Notes: generated from the letters alone by a model not told the origin. DNA of 64,000 bases from Pteria penguin (GCA_035048485.1 CM068583.1:22853341-22917340); one strand, 5' to 3'; positions 1 through 12,436 are shown, counted from the stretch's first letter. Program-made: numbers and translations.

Positions 1-591
1 GACTTCTTCTCAAGAAGCCCTGCACAGAATTTCACCAAACCTCATAGGAAGTAAATACTCGAGGTCCTCTACCAAGTTTGTGTTTTTCGTACCCATCCAT
101 AATCCAAGATGGCCGCCATTGGCTCTGATTGGTTGACACATTTTCGACTTCTTCAAAACGACTGCACAAAATATCACCAAACTTTATAGGAAGTAACTAC
201 TGGAGATCCTTTACATAATTTGTGGGTTTTTTTTCGTGCCGATCCGTAATCCAAGATGGCCGCCATTGGCTCTGATTGGTTGACACATTTTCGACATCTT
301 CTCCAGAAGCCCTGCACAGAATTTCACCAAACCTCATAGGAAGTAACTACTGTAGGTCCTCTACAAAGTTTGTGTTTTTCGTGCCGATCCGTAATCCAAG
401 ATGGCCGCCATTGGCTCTGATTGGTTGACACATTTTCGACTTCTTCAAAACGACTGCACAAAATATCACCAAACTTTATAGAAAGTCTTGTAGAAAAAAA
501 ACCAAAATTTTCTACTGAAATGAGCTGTCATTTTATTGTAAATAAGCAATTTGTGCTCAGGTGAGCGATATAGGCCCATTTGGGCCTCTTG
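1..591 (+). mobile_element. Helitron-like non-autonomous element with about 145-bp internal tandem repeats (3' part)
   Basis: Four tandem units begin at 1, 146, 293 and 438. All share ccaagatggccgccattggc and ctgattggttgacacatttt. Units 1 and 3 match each other (agccctgcacagaatttc), as do 2 and 4 (acgactgcacaaaatatc). After a unique tail comes a hairpin, aggccca-tt-tgggcct (572-587), then CTTG (588-591) and a T run, like a Helitron 3' terminus inserted between T's. Bivalve Helitron-like elements with internal satellite-like repeats are known in general terms; the family is my inference. The 5' end lies outside the window. Confidence 0.55.
572..591 (+). other. Terminal hairpin plus CTTG
   Basis: A perfect 7-bp stem (aggccca/tgggcct, 2-nt loop) immediately followed by ctcttg. 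Helitron 3' ends have a short GC-rich hairpin shortly before CTRR; CTTG is a variant, so the assignment is tentative. Confidence 0.5.
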
Positions 592-1676
592 TTTTAATTT
601 GAGACTAATATGCTTCCACACAAAATCATTACGCACATTTAATAGGAGAGTTAACTTTATATTAATGTGTTTTCCAAGGAAAGTATTGCAAATTTATACT
701 TCTCTAATTCTTCTAAAACAAACATGCGCGATCAAAATTTTCACACATTGTACACAACTTCTTCGAAATGAATACCACGCATTTAGATGTTAAAGGTGAG
801 TATCATTCTGATTTATCCTTCTGTAAAATTAGAGCAATGATTATAATAGTTCTGCTACCGATTTTCGCAGTTTAACGTTGAAAATCAACTATCTTAAGAG
901 GTAGCCATATTTTCAGTAAACTGGATATTTTGTTTTCTTTAACCATTTGCATAAATATTCATGAAAAAATAGATATATATTATTGAGTGATTTTTAAAGT
1001 CTGTACGTGTAATAACTTTTTAAGTATTAATAATAGTTTAAATTATATGAATATTCACCGTTGTCTTTCAGCTATGTAATAATATTCAGGTGTTAAGCTT
1101 AAATCTACAGGGCATGGGAAAACTCTCTTTAAATGCAGTTAAGAACGCTAGCTGACCATTGTATTGCTCGACGAATATTATCGATGTATAACACTCATTG
1201 GCTGTACCTGTCCCTAATATAAATCAACGGAATTCAAAATGAAAAAGGATATACAAAATTATTGGTGAGAATATTCTCTGTAATATGTATGATGTAAAGA
1301 TGATAGATAAATCCATCTCAGTAGTCAAATAATCACGTAAAGGAAGGACATTAGAATTAGTAAACCTAAGCACATTTACTTAGGGAACGAAATCAGATGC
1401 CAGGGGAGAGTAAATATCTCCGCGATCACTTAGTGCAGTAGAAAATGTCAAATAAGATGAATACCAAGTGTAATGTGTCAAATTCGGAGTTCAGAATGGT
1501 CGGAAAAGGCCTCAGTCCAGAATATCATTCAAAATTCTGGATTACGAAATGCCACATTGTATGATTAAAACCTCGCACCGACGATTGAAATTCCTCAGTG
1601 TCGTTGTTAGTCTACAGCTTACAAATCCCTGGCTGAGCAGTTCATCTGAAAGCAGCTGTATCCAAATAACAAGTCA
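592..1676. other. AT-rich sequence without recognised feature
   Basis: No conserved frame, splice-linked exon or recognised repeat. The short open frame around 551-793 overlaps the Helitron tail and has no protein-like composition. Confidence 0.5.
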
Positions 1677-1737
1677 TTGTATTATTATTATTATTTTTAT
1701 TATTATTATTATTATTTTATTTTTATTACTATTTTAC

Positions 1738-1811
<74 letters not shown>
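1677..1811 (+). repeat. (ATT)n microsatellite
   Basis: About 135 bp of ATT with a few TTTTT interruptions. It gives spurious poly-Tyr, poly-Leu and poly-Asn frames. Confidence 0.95.
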
Positions 1812-1812
<1 letters not shown>

Positions 1813-3409
1813 ATACTTGCAATTTCATTTGGCACGAGGGTTTATGGGTTTCCCATCGTGATATCACTGGACCCATATGAAGTTTAAATGACATCATAGA
1901 CAATAAAACATTATGACGTAATCAGGCCCCCTGTCACAACACTAGTATTTTCTAGGAGTACATATATTTAAGAGAAATATTTTGATACAATATGGTTAAT
2001 AATCATTATAACCCCTTTCTTCTTTTGATGGTAAGCGGTAAATTAATTAATTGTTAATCTGATAGAACCTAATCAAAGACAATATCTCTCGTTCATGTTC
2101 TTCTTAGTGTCACGATCATATTGAATTACTAAATTTTGTGTTTTACCGAATGTCCTATTATGATTGAACATTACTTTTGTTGTTGTAGGTCCCACATATT
2201 ACAAGGAAATTTGAACTTTCATCTGTCCAAGTGCAACCACCAATACACATCAAATAAACCTTATCAAAACTTTGTGTAGTATACATATGTAAAATGCTGT
2301 TTATAACAGTAATTATTGTAATGAATACAAAATGTAGAAAACGATGTTCATGGAAGGTTCATGCATTCCTTCTTTTAACAATAAATCATTTACTATTTGC
2401 AGTAGTGCTCTCACGTTATTTTTGCATTATTATTATTACTAGATTATAGGGTAATAAATAGACACATAGAAATCGTAAAAAAAAAAGATGATGAGGAAGT
2501 CAGGCACACAAGTGAATTCTTATAGATATATTTAACAGTGAGTCGATACTGTTGGATATGAAAAAAAAACTTTTCTTAGAATCATTCATGACTGAATTTG
2601 ACTTTCAGAGAGAGAGAGAGTTTAATCTGTATACACCATGCCGTATAGGTAATAGTGTATACAGTACCCCTTTTGCTGAAGTAAATTCTCCTACATATGG
2701 TACAGTATCAGTTGTCAATGCTTTTCTATTGACCTAAAATACCTGTGTATATTCGTATTTAGTGCGTTGCAAATTTTTCCAAAATTGTGGAGTATCTCAC
2801 TCATGCATCGCTCTCTCTTTAGATGGTGTTGTGGTTCTTACTTGAGGTTCAGTTTGCAAGTGGTTCTGAATTGCCACAGTAGCGATCTTAAGTATCAGTT
2901 AACAGACCCACATATTCGAAATGCTCATATTGTGCAATAAATCAATATAGTTATATTGTTGATATATATTTGGTAATATGGAACAGTCAGTATTCGGATA
3001 GCGAAAGGGTATACACATTTTAATAAATGAAAGATATAAAATGCTTCAGACACGTGATTTCAGAGAGGAACTTGCCACTTGCCATTAGTCTCACCTCGGA
3101 ATTTTTCAGTATTTCGGGGTTCACAGCAGTTTCTTTTTGAAACTTACACGATTTTGTATCTGTCCTTGGACTTTGAGAATGATTAACGGTTTGGTACTTC
3201 TTCGATATTGATTGATGTGGCTGACTTATTTATGATCATTACCTATCTACTTGGCGTTAGTTCGGGCTAACTGGTTAATGAGACCAACCTTCCCATTTGC
3301 CGTTAGTTAATTTATCTCACTAGTTTATTGGCCTTGCCTACCCACTTGCTGTGAAAACAGTGGTCTTTATAACAATATACTCGAGCAACAACCCCACCTC
3401 CACCCCCAA
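1812..3409. other. AT-rich sequence without recognised feature
   Basis: No recognised gene. There is a short GA tract near 2608-2619. The frame at 2552-2737 lacks any recognisable motif. Confidence 0.45.
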
Positions 3410-3415
3410 TTAAAA

Positions 3416-3472
3416 AACAAAAAAAAAAAAAAAAAAAAAAACCAAAAAAATTAAAACAAAAAAAAAAAAACC
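3416..3472. repeat. A-rich low-complexity tract
   Basis: Two long A runs broken by cc and tt. It may be the decayed tail of a retroelement, but no body is recognisable next to it. Confidence 0.8.
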
Positions 3473-3705
3473 TACTATCCCCCGGCAGAAAGTCAAAAAA
3501 GTTATTGCTAGCGCGAAGGTAATCGTAAAGGTCAAAATGTCATCGACTCTGGTGTCATATGAAAGGGCTTTCTGCTGGGTCTTGATCTTAGCAACTCTAC
3601 ATGCCATCCTCAATCGTGTGCATGTTCGTCATCTAATTTAATATATTCTCCTTGTGGCCATGTCAATACTGGTGATCTTGATATTGTTAAAACACCAAAT
3701 TAAGA

Positions 3706-3882
3706 TTGGTTGGTTGGTTGATTGGTGTTTTACGTCGCTTTCAACAATATTTCAGTTATATCGCGACATGGAAGCAGGAGGTTACCAACCTCTTAAACAT
3801 AGTGGCGCAACCCGGGAATCGAACCCGGATCGTCGGCGCCGCAAGCCAAGCGCTTAACCACTACACCAAGCCTGCCCCCCAA
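3706..3882 (-). mobile_element. tRNA-derived SINE, family B
   Basis: On the minus strand: A-box-like tggtgtagtggttaagcg, B box ggttcgattcc, then a body ending gcgacgtaaaacaccaatca with a (ACCA)n-like tail. A near-identical copy lies at 46568-46745 and a shorter one at 10788-10942. Pol III-transcribed SINE; not a functional tRNA, because the 3' half does not close a cloverleaf. Confidence 0.85.
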
Positions 3883-3887
3883 ATTAA

Positions 3888-4795
3888 GAGAATTTTTACT
3901 TAAAGGTCCAAAATACAGAGAACCCAGATCATTCACATGGAGCCAAAATTTTAAAAATATTATCAACTCGTGCGAGGAATATGACACACGATGGGCAAAA
4001 AGAGAAGAAGTACAGGTCGACGCTCTTTCGGAATGGATAAAATCTATTGCAGCATTGTTGAGATCAAAAATTAAAATATTACAAGGCTCTGTTAACACCA
4101 GATTCGAATCTATTTTCAAAGATCCTGATGTTGTTAGAGAACTTTCCTTCCTCCAAGAACAATTTATCATTACACCAGCAGATAAAGCTCCTAATAATTA
4201 TACATTTATTTGTAAGAAATATTTCTTTGACAACCTAGTGAAAGAATTAAGATTAAATTCAGGTCCAGGAAATTCTACTTATACTCTCATGAACTTTTCG
4301 GTTTCGGAGGTACATGAAAATATATATCTGTCCTCAATACGCTTGGTATTGACACAAATAAATTAAATTTAGAACTTCCATATTTCTACTGCATTCCAAA
4401 AGTGCACAAAAATCTTTACAAACAACTATTTATCGCTGATTCCACAAAATCTGTTTCGATGTTACTTACAAAAATATTATCAGAAATTAAATCTGGCCTT
4501 CATATACTCTTTCATAGATATTGCGAAACAGTATATTCGAAAAGTGGAATTAATCAAATGTAGATCCCAAAAAATTCAAAAGAGTTATTAAAACATCTGA
4601 AATAACAAAAAGTTTAACTAAAATTCACTCCATCATGACTTTTCGACTCTTTACACAACGATCCCTCATCAGAAATTAAAAGACAGATTATCGGAAATTA
4701 TCCAAAATGCATTTACTAGTAAAAATGGAAGCCGCAAATTCAAATATATAGTTATAGGCCATGATAAAACTCTTTCTACTGTGTATATGTGACGG
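3888..4795 (+). pseudogene. Decayed reverse-transcriptase-type ORF (retroelement relic)
   Basis: Starts as a readable frame with REFLLKGPKYREPRSFTWSQ, then SCEEYDTRWAKREE, QFIITPADKAPNNYTFICKK and YFFDNLVKEL, then shifts frame to LELPYFYCIPKVHKNLYKQL and LLTKILSEIKSGLH; later fragments with stops read IPKNSKELLKHLK and YIVIGHDK-like. I recall this order (TPADKAPNN, then IPK-HK, then a knuckle ending in GHDK) from invertebrate retroelement ORFs, possibly Penelope-like. Frameshifts and stops make it non-functional. The SINE at 3706-3882 sits directly before it. Confidence 0.6.
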
Positions 4796-4978
4796 GTGTT
4801 GCTAGCAAGCAAAAGATGTTCACTCTCCCCAGCACCTGATCTCACTCCATCAAATGGGTTCACATATGCTCTTTAAGTAGACATTTGTCGTTGTTCTCTA
4901 TTTGGTTTTCATTTTCACTGATTTTTTATGTCCTTTTGTTTCATGATTTTCGGAATTATGGATTGGATTTATCCATCT
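4796..4978 (+). repeat. Dispersed repeat with GCACCTGATCTCAC core
   Basis: Contains gcacctgatctcactccatc then ggttcacatatgctctttaa. The second half recurs at 28336-28455; the first half resembles 18549-18610, 19347-19415 and the unit of the 62.9-64.0 kb array. Confidence 0.65.
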
Positions 4979-5004
4979 TCTTTTCCTTTTTTTTTTGTTG
5001 AGTA

Positions 5005-5165
5005 CTCTTGTGAAATATGAAGTCTCTATCCCCCACGGTTCAAAAGCTATGGCTGAGGTTAAAGTTGACAGCAGACGAGCAAGCAAACAAACAAACAAAC
5101 AAACAAACAGACAGACATACAGACAGTACAAAAGCAATATACCCCCGACTTATCGGTCTGGGAGC
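5005..5165 (+). repeat. Dispersed repeat with (CAAA)n(CAGA)n tract
   Basis: gtgaaatatgaagtctctat, then ggttcaaaagctatggctga, precedes a CAAA/CAGA tract (5080-5127). The same order occurs on the minus strand at 56750-56880, so the microsatellite is an integral part of a dispersed element. It explains the Cys/Leu/Phe/Val-repeat frames here. Confidence 0.7.
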
Positions 5166-6600
5166 ATAAAAATAGGAATAAATAATTTTTTATATCATTG
5201 TATGTCCATTTTAAATCAAATGGAGAAAGTAAGACGACTGACTTCATTACAATATACACCTCATCAGAGCAAGATGGAAATAAGATAGATTAGCTCACAA
5301 ATTGATTGTAAATAAAAACATTTAAATGAAAGAGATAAAATAAGGGGGGAAATGAGATATAACCAAACTGTATAACACAGACAGTCATGCAGAGCGAACA
5401 AGAATTAAGACATTAAAGGCAGAAAAACCTACAAATTGTTATACATTTTGGTACCGAGTTACTCTTTAGTTCACTCCCTGAAAATATTGGTTTACGAGCC
5501 CATCTTCCCACACATCCTCGCTGTGCCATCAAGGAACACATATATGAAAATATCTGTTCGTTTGCGAATTTGATTGGTTTGATCACCCAATCAAGTGAAA
5601 CAGTTTATAGAATAGAAATTTCGATGGAATGTCAGGAAGGAAAGGGAATCTTTAAGAAAAAGATTCAGAAAGCTACAGGATATTGAAATAAGAAATACCT
5701 ATCATGAAACTTGTATGACAATGACAAAAGCCCTCAAGGTCCAACATGTTATAAGCAATCTTTTACATTCCTTACACTGGAGAAATGTGTACAAGTGATA
5801 GGGAAAATATCTGTACACTTGCGGCGTCTACGCTTGGGGGCAGGCATTGCTATTGTTCTGTTATGAATCGATGTATAAAACCCTGGCTTCCACGATTGAC
5901 ATTATACAACGCAGAGTAAACCTACCAAATCATTCCTTGTCAGTGTCAAAATTCAAATCAAATGAAAAGAAATTACTTGAAAAAAACCCTGTTGAAAACA
6001 GAAATTTTCTAAGACAACACTTTTTAAAACCTGCAGATTAACAATATACACAACATTATAACAAACTTAACTCTCATTCTGATTCCTTTCTTTTCAAAAT
6101 CTGGATAAGAGATCTTCAATTTAATCACTTAAAAGATACAGTTTATGTTGCTAAAAGTGATAGCATATTACATAGGTACAATATGTTAAAGATAAAGGCA
6201 GCGAGATAATGTGTTTATTAATATTGATATCATTATTTGGTTATCTTTCAGGAGGTTAGCTTTAAAAGCCTTAGAGAGAATAAAGAGTACATTGGATTAT
6301 TATAATTTATTACAACTTTTCGATTTGTTCTCCACCCGTGTATTTACATAGATAAGGAATGGTTAAAGGTCGATAAAAACAAACAATATGCAGTGTTTGA
6401 CTGCACAGTTCGCAATGTAAAAAGATATGAAATGACGTAAATGATCATGGGTAATCTACAAAATATCAAGGTGTGTAATACGTCTCAAACAGGCAAGGTG
6501 GCCACAAAGTACGATTACATCATATGGTGTAGAATAAAATTAGATACACCTCATAATGGAAGGAATGATTACATAGAAACATGTATGTTATTCTGTTTAT
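5166..6600. other. No gene recognised; possible further retroelement debris
   Basis: Several short frames (for example 5847-6041) show no known motif. A stretch at 5630-5730 reads like a basic helical peptide, but stops interrupt it. Confidence 0.35.
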
Positions 6601-6602
6601 AA

Positions 6603-6886
6603 GCCGGCGTGGCCTAGTGGTATCGCGTCGGACTCCTGGTCGGGAGGCCGGGGTTCGAGTCCCGCTCTGGTCATGCCGGTGTCATGTCTTTCGGATGAGA
6701 CAGTAAAAAAACCGAGGCCCCGTATCGTGGTATGCATGGCACGTTAAAGATCCCTCACTGCTTCGGGTGGGTCCGTTGCAAAGGTCAAAATTTGTATGCC
6801 CTGCATCAGACAGATGCCGTCATCATATACGTGAAATATTCGTGGTGTGACGTAAAACAAAAACCAATCAATCAATCAATATTCTG
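6603..6886 (+). mobile_element. tRNA-derived SINE, family A (full length)
   Basis: Head gccggcgtggcctagtggta (A box) with B box ggttcgagtcc, body including ctttcggatgagacagta and ccctcactgcttcgggtggg, 3' end tacgtgaaatattcgtggtg, and an (AATC)n tail. Further copies lie at 15253, 34311 and 42589, with fragments elsewhere. Confidence 0.9.
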
Positions 6887-8240
6887 TTTATATCTAGGAA
6901 GAAATTAACATGAATTGCTGAAATTTTAAGCTGATCAATAATAAGGTTCAAATACGGCAGTGTCCAGATTTGAGATATGGATCGCATAGTTATACATAAA
7001 AGCAACTTCCTTTATTCTTCTTTGAAAACTTTTGTATAAGCTAATCGTATATTAGCGAACAAAGAGCACCACTGATCCCACTAGATATTAATTTCTCTAA
7101 AATAGGAACACTCAGTGTACGTTGATATTGAACCAAAACGTACTCGTTAGTGTTTTTGTATAATTCTATAGATTTTCTTAAGAATTCATACGAATGAATG
7201 ATTTATCAATTTTTTTTCTGTCACTTCACGATTCCTTCACGTACTTTGGTGATGCATGTGCCTGATGTATTTGCATATAGATCCATACGTTTTCAACGAA
7301 ACCATCCAAAGTCCCCACCACATAATCAAGAACACTTGCATAAACAATTTATTTGAAACTGATTTAGGACGAAACATTTGTCTAAAAGAGATATATAAAG
7401 CAAGATAATATTATCAACCTAACTAAATGTACATAACAGTGTGTATTAGAGGCAAACCACTAACGGTTCTCTATCAGAGAGCTTTGTGAAATTAAAACAA
7501 GGTTAACAACAATGTTATCACGATTCTCTCGTAACTCCAAAGTCTAAATAAATGACATGTAAAGGGCTATAATTTATACGTCGCCATTTATATCTATAGA
7601 CATCTAAATGTATTTGGGTATTAACAAAACAAAAATCATAAATATTCCTTCACATCAAGGAATAACATATCATTAAATATCTTATCTTGGTGAAATGCGA
7701 CAACGTATGCTGAAGAGGGAATAAGGTATTTAAGGAATGAATGTTATACCCCTAAAATGGTAGATTACGGCACCATTGCGCATAATGCATAACTTTTCCT
7801 CGTTTTTTAATCTCTACTAATTGAAATATTTTAGAATTAAACCTTGCGATTTTATTTCTCCATTCAATAACGTCATATATTGAGTTGTTGTCCTAGAACT
7901 AACGAATGCAATAACGCAATAAACAGTATGAAATGACGTCAGAGTAGTAATGTCGTCGTTTGTGTGACATACATTAAGGATGTGACAAGACTAACTTGCG
8001 GACACTTCTGGAGTCTTATTTAGGTCTTACTTCTTTTTTTAATGCGTTTATGAATGTCTCCTGAATAACATTGTTGTGAATGTCACAGATACAGTAAGGA
8101 GGCTATATCCCTCACATACTGAATTTACAGCTATTCAAAAGAAAATCATTGATTTGCTATTTTTGTAGGCTTCCCAAGATGCGAACTTTAATCTACATGT
8201 ACAAATTAAATGGCAAAAAAAGTTAGTAATTTTTTCTGAT
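6887..8240. other. AT-rich sequence without recognised feature
   Basis: No coding signal or repeat recognised on either strand. Confidence 0.45.
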
Positions 8241-8285
8241 GACGAATTTGTGCCTTTAAGTTTTGAAAGTTGCCTTTCATTATGG

Positions 8286-9266
8286 CTAAAGAATCAAAAA
8301 TTTCATCGGGAACAGAATTCTCTCTATGAAGCACTCAGTATTGTGCATGTGAGTATTGATTTGATTCATATTCGGAACAAAGTCAGGGTAAGTGATATCA
8401 TCGTCGTCATCGTTGTTGTCGGTACATGTATCACTAACAGACGACACGATGTCCTCATCAGTCATTTCTGAAGTAGCTATAACATCATCGTCAACAGTTA
8501 TGAAATCCCGCGTACATAATGGCGTTGTTTGAATATTTCTAACCATCCCGTATTGCTTTTAAAGGTTTTATCGCTGATTTTTTGGGGTCAGTTCATCCGA
8601 CTTTGACATGATTAACGGTCCAGATATAAGTATATTTGTAGAATGTTTTTTCTGTAACCACTTAAATACGGCAGATTCCACGGAATCATGTTGTCCAGAA
8701 CAATGTCGTTTCCGAGACGGAGATACAGTAGAGGTTTCATAGTTTGTAATAATGCTTTCCCTATTTTTAAGAATTGTACTAAGAGAATTCGGTAATATGT
8801 CAAATGATGCAGGGATTTCTTATGTTGGTCCCCTTTATCAACGGGCTGTATAATTTCATATTTTGTTTCGATTGAAATCGCCTTCCTTTTGAGCCCGATC
8901 ATAGTGTACAACTGACTACATTCCTTTTCACCTCAAATAATTAATTACTCATCATACCCGTAAGCACGTACTTGAATTGTTATCAAAACAAACACATTAC
9001 AGGTAAGTTCGGTAATCATCGGTATTTAATTTACGTGATTGTTTGGTCAATAATTATCGCTATAAAGACGCGTTTATTAAGCAACTTTACGTTTGGGGAC
9101 ATAGAAATGGGTTCGCAATAGCCGTGAATTCGCAATGAACGTGTTCGCTAAACCCCTCATATCTTGGTATGAATATGAAGGAAATTTGCCGGGGATTTCA
9201 CATTACTTCGTTATAAGCATGAATTCGTATTATGCGTGTTCGTAGTATTCGTGTTTTATTGTACTG
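8286..9266 (-). pseudogene. Internally deleted Tigger/pogo-like transposase and one terminal repeat
   Basis: Minus strand. 8911 downward begins MYTMIGLKRKAISIETKYEI, then IQPVDKG, like the N-terminal helix-turn-helix of CENP-B/Tigger transposases. 8546 downward reads RDFITVDDDVIATSEMTDED, then SSVSDTCTDNNDDDDD, like their acidic C-terminus. The DDE catalytic core is missing. To the right, 9100-9266 ends in a cacgaat/gtgttcg-rich stretch terminating ttttattgtactg, which looks like a terminal inverted repeat; I could not find the other end. Confidence 0.6.
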
Positions 9267-9972
9267 TCTGATGTATACATATGTGAACTTAAATACTTAT
9301 AAATCCGCTGAGGGATAGTATTTCTTTAGCAGCATTGATTTTGATATAACTAACGTTAGTATGGAGTCTTTTGACTTTCTGAATCTTAATACCAACATAC
9401 CTCGTAACAAACAGAGTAGAATTGTCTTTTTTATTCATAACAAATTGTTGTATATAAAATGATACTCGCAGATATTAGATCACAACGAAACATATTTTGT
9501 TAAGGAAAACATCTGACCAAGCTGTACGACACTAATCATCAAGGACATGCACATGAAACGATAATAATCAAATAAACACAGAAAACGGCATTACAATAAT
9601 TCTCGATTGTACTGCAGTTACGATACCGATTTAGGTATTGGTTAAAGTAACAAACGTCACTAGATAGCTGTGGTTAAATTAACTTAAGACTAAGAACGAT
9701 CAGTGGAAGAGGCAACGATAATTCAATTGGAAAATATGCATTTCTTAATATATACATAAATGTATATATGTGAAATCTGTAGGCGAACTACCATCTACCA
9801 CTGCTTGAAATATCCTATCAAATAAACTTCTTACCATTTACCTCTGTGGAACAAATTTACATGTATAACTTTGTGAAATTACAAGTAGTGAAAAATAGAA
9901 TTGAAAATGTGAAAAAATAACAACTGCCTAAACGTTTTAATGACGTTTCGACAAATATAACTGAACAAACTG
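9267..9972. other. AT-rich sequence without recognised feature
   Basis: No gene seen. A short stretch (tgcagttacgataccgattt near 9612) recurs at about 40030. Confidence 0.4.
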
Positions 9973-10034
9973 CTATTTAGTTTGAGCTCTCTTATTTGCC
10001 TCCTATTTAGTTTGAGCTCTCTTATTTGCCTCCT
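9973..10034 (+). repeat. 30-bp tandem duplication
   Basis: Two identical copies of ctatttagtttgagctctct plus tatttgcctc, starting at 9973 and 10003. A young duplication, non-coding. Confidence 0.95.
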
Positions 10035-10787
10035 CTAAGTCTATGATAAACGTCAAAAATAAGGACACTCCTGATACAAAAAGTCTTATGTCCAGTGCAC
10101 CCTCATGAAGCATATGTACCAGTAATACAAATTACATTGGAATGCTAGAATTGATGTGCTATTAACATGATAAATTATTTTGATAGTTGATACAGAGATT
10201 TCAGAATGTATCTGTTGGCAAGGACTTTCCGTTTCAATAAAAGGTTCAGCAACTTTAAAACATATTTGATGTGAAAGATTTAAAGCCTCCAGGCCTAGTA
10301 ATGAATGACACTGTTTACCTTTAATCTTAAGTAAGTTTAGCCACGGCATGTAAATACATTAATATAATGGAAGTGTTAAAGATATACAAAATCAATATTA
10401 TATCTCATTTATGAATTAAAGAATTTTATCATATATGTCGAAACATTTTGGCTTTGATTAGCAATATGGTATTGTAATTTAATGCTGTCATCTGAAGGCT
10501 TAGTTAGCAGAATGTTTTAATAACATAGTAGTTGAATGAGAGATAAGGAGGTCCGGCTTGAATTACGTTATACTCATGTCAGCAGAAAAATGATCAGGTA
10601 CACAAGTAAGCGTTGTCTCATAAATTACATAACTTATGATCGAATCATACCTGCTGATATTATGTACGTAGAAATAAATACTACAACAAGCACTTAATGA
10701 CATACTGAGTCATAACATAATGGAAAAGTACGCCCGTAACTGGAGTTACGGTACTGTGACACTTTCAACACCATAATATAATGGTTG
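10035..10787. other. AT-rich sequence without recognised feature
   Basis: A minus-strand frame of 87 codons (10086-10349) has no recognisable motif and no flanking splice logic that I can defend. Confidence 0.4.
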
Positions 10788-10942
10788 TCTGGTTGGTTCA
10801 TTGGTGTTTTACGTCGCTTTCAACAATTTTTCAATTATATCGCGACATGGAAGCAGGCGGTAACCAGCCTTTTAAACATAGTGGCGGAAATCGAACCCGG
10901 ATCGTCGGCACCTAGCGCTTAACCATTACACCAAAATGCCCC
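10788..10942 (-). mobile_element. SINE family B, internally deleted copy
   Basis: Same sequence as 3706-3882 (gtgttttacgtcgctttcaa, catggaagcaggcggtaacc), but it lacks about 20 bp around the B box flank and the head. Minus orientation. Confidence 0.8.
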
Positions 10943-12436
10943 TCCATAATATACTGTAAAAGTATGAATATAAATAGACATTTGGTACTGTGATACATGC
11001 AACATGATAACACGAGGTAAAAGTGCAAACGTAACTGAGGTAATGACACTGTGTTTCTTTCAACACTGTACCACGGTGGTAAGTAATGGACGTCTGGAAA
11101 TGATATGAGGTCAGATGCCTTGATGGAATGAACCATATTGAGACTTATCGTGAATTTGGCTGATCTTAGAATTTTACTTAACATGGATTCAGACTTAAAA
11201 TAGTTATTTCCATTGAGTAAACTTTTCCTATAAATTGCTTCCTCCTAAATCGCACTTTATCAAAGAAAGGTTAAATCGTTCTTGATATATCAAATATTTT
11301 TCGTGGTCATAGCATACGATATAAAATTTCCAAATATTTCGAAAATCTAAAGCTACCGTTTATTTGTTATCAATAGAAAAAACCTACAAGTAAAAAACGA
11401 AGAAGTACCGAACGGTAAACCACATCTCATAGTCCATGGAATGAAAGGACAATATCATGTAAAGTGTCATATTCAGACAAATGCAAATTGCACTAGATCC
11501 TTAAATCGACCATAGAACTTTCTCAGTGAACAAGGAAAGAAGACATCCGACTCAGTTGCCATGGGTATGCAGATAATAAAAGAATGAGCACACAAAATGA
11601 TATCTTATAAATATTGGATTGTAATTCAGATGTGATACCGACTTACGACGGTGAACTGAAATGATAATTATCCTCAATACACGAATTTCATATTTTACAT
11701 GATACAAAGGGTCTAATGCCCAACAATGTTTTGTCGGGATTTTCATTCTGACTTCAATGCTTGGATTGTTACGTGACAATAGATTATTGCAAATTTGAGC
11801 GCCAAAGCATCATATATTAGGTATTTAATGGGAGAAGAAATTATTCTGAAAAGGGTCTATTGGTTTGTTTAACCCATTTATTGACCCACCTCAAATCTCA
11901 CCACAAAAGCAGTGCAATCAAAGAGCACATATTCAAACGTTTATAAATAATATTCCATATAGAGAAGAAAGACCAACAGGCTACTCCTTGAGAAATCATA
12001 CAATAATAAATACGAATATTATTATGCAATAAGTGACTGGAAAATGAGATTCTAAACTAAAACGACATACCATACTAATTCATAATTTTAACTAAAGCCG
12101 CGACAGTCCAGTCTATTTAAAAGAACAGAGGTGATTTTCAAAGTACTTATGTCTTGACCCTGCTTATAAAATAACTAAAAGTACTGTTATTTTTCAAAAT
12201 TATATTCGAGTTCTTATAAATGTATTACTTTCTCTCTGTACGTATGGGATGTTTTTGAGAGACAACTTGCTCCTTGAACATCGCAAAGCTCTGCTCGAGG
12301 TAAAAATTGATGTGATCTTCCTACTATTTATTCTCAAATTTTCAAGCTACTCAAATCTCTACAATTTATTGTTTTACCTCTCAACCAAATGTTTTAATTA
12401 AAACGGAAGTCATGCGCCGGTGTTTAAAGAGAGACA
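10943..12436. other. AT-rich sequence; part of a dispersed repeat at 11860-11990
   Basis: gtttaacccatttattgacc, then caatcaaagagcacatattc, then agaccaacagg is a diverged copy of 40090-40200. Nothing else recognised. Confidence 0.4.

Noticed and set aside
1549..1903. Poly-Tyr, poly-Leu and poly-Asn frames
   Set aside because: Produced by the (ATT)n microsatellite; no flanking coding signal.
3780..3880. tRNA gene candidates in SINE heads (also at 6603, 15253, 34311, 42589, 46700, 52060)
   Set aside because: A and B boxes are present, but the sequence continues into SINE bodies and does not close a full cloverleaf with an acceptor stem.
4995..5288. 97-codon frame rich in Lys/Gln/Thr and its minus-strand Cys/Leu/Phe/Val partner
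   Set aside because: They span the CAAA/CAGA tract of a dispersed repeat.
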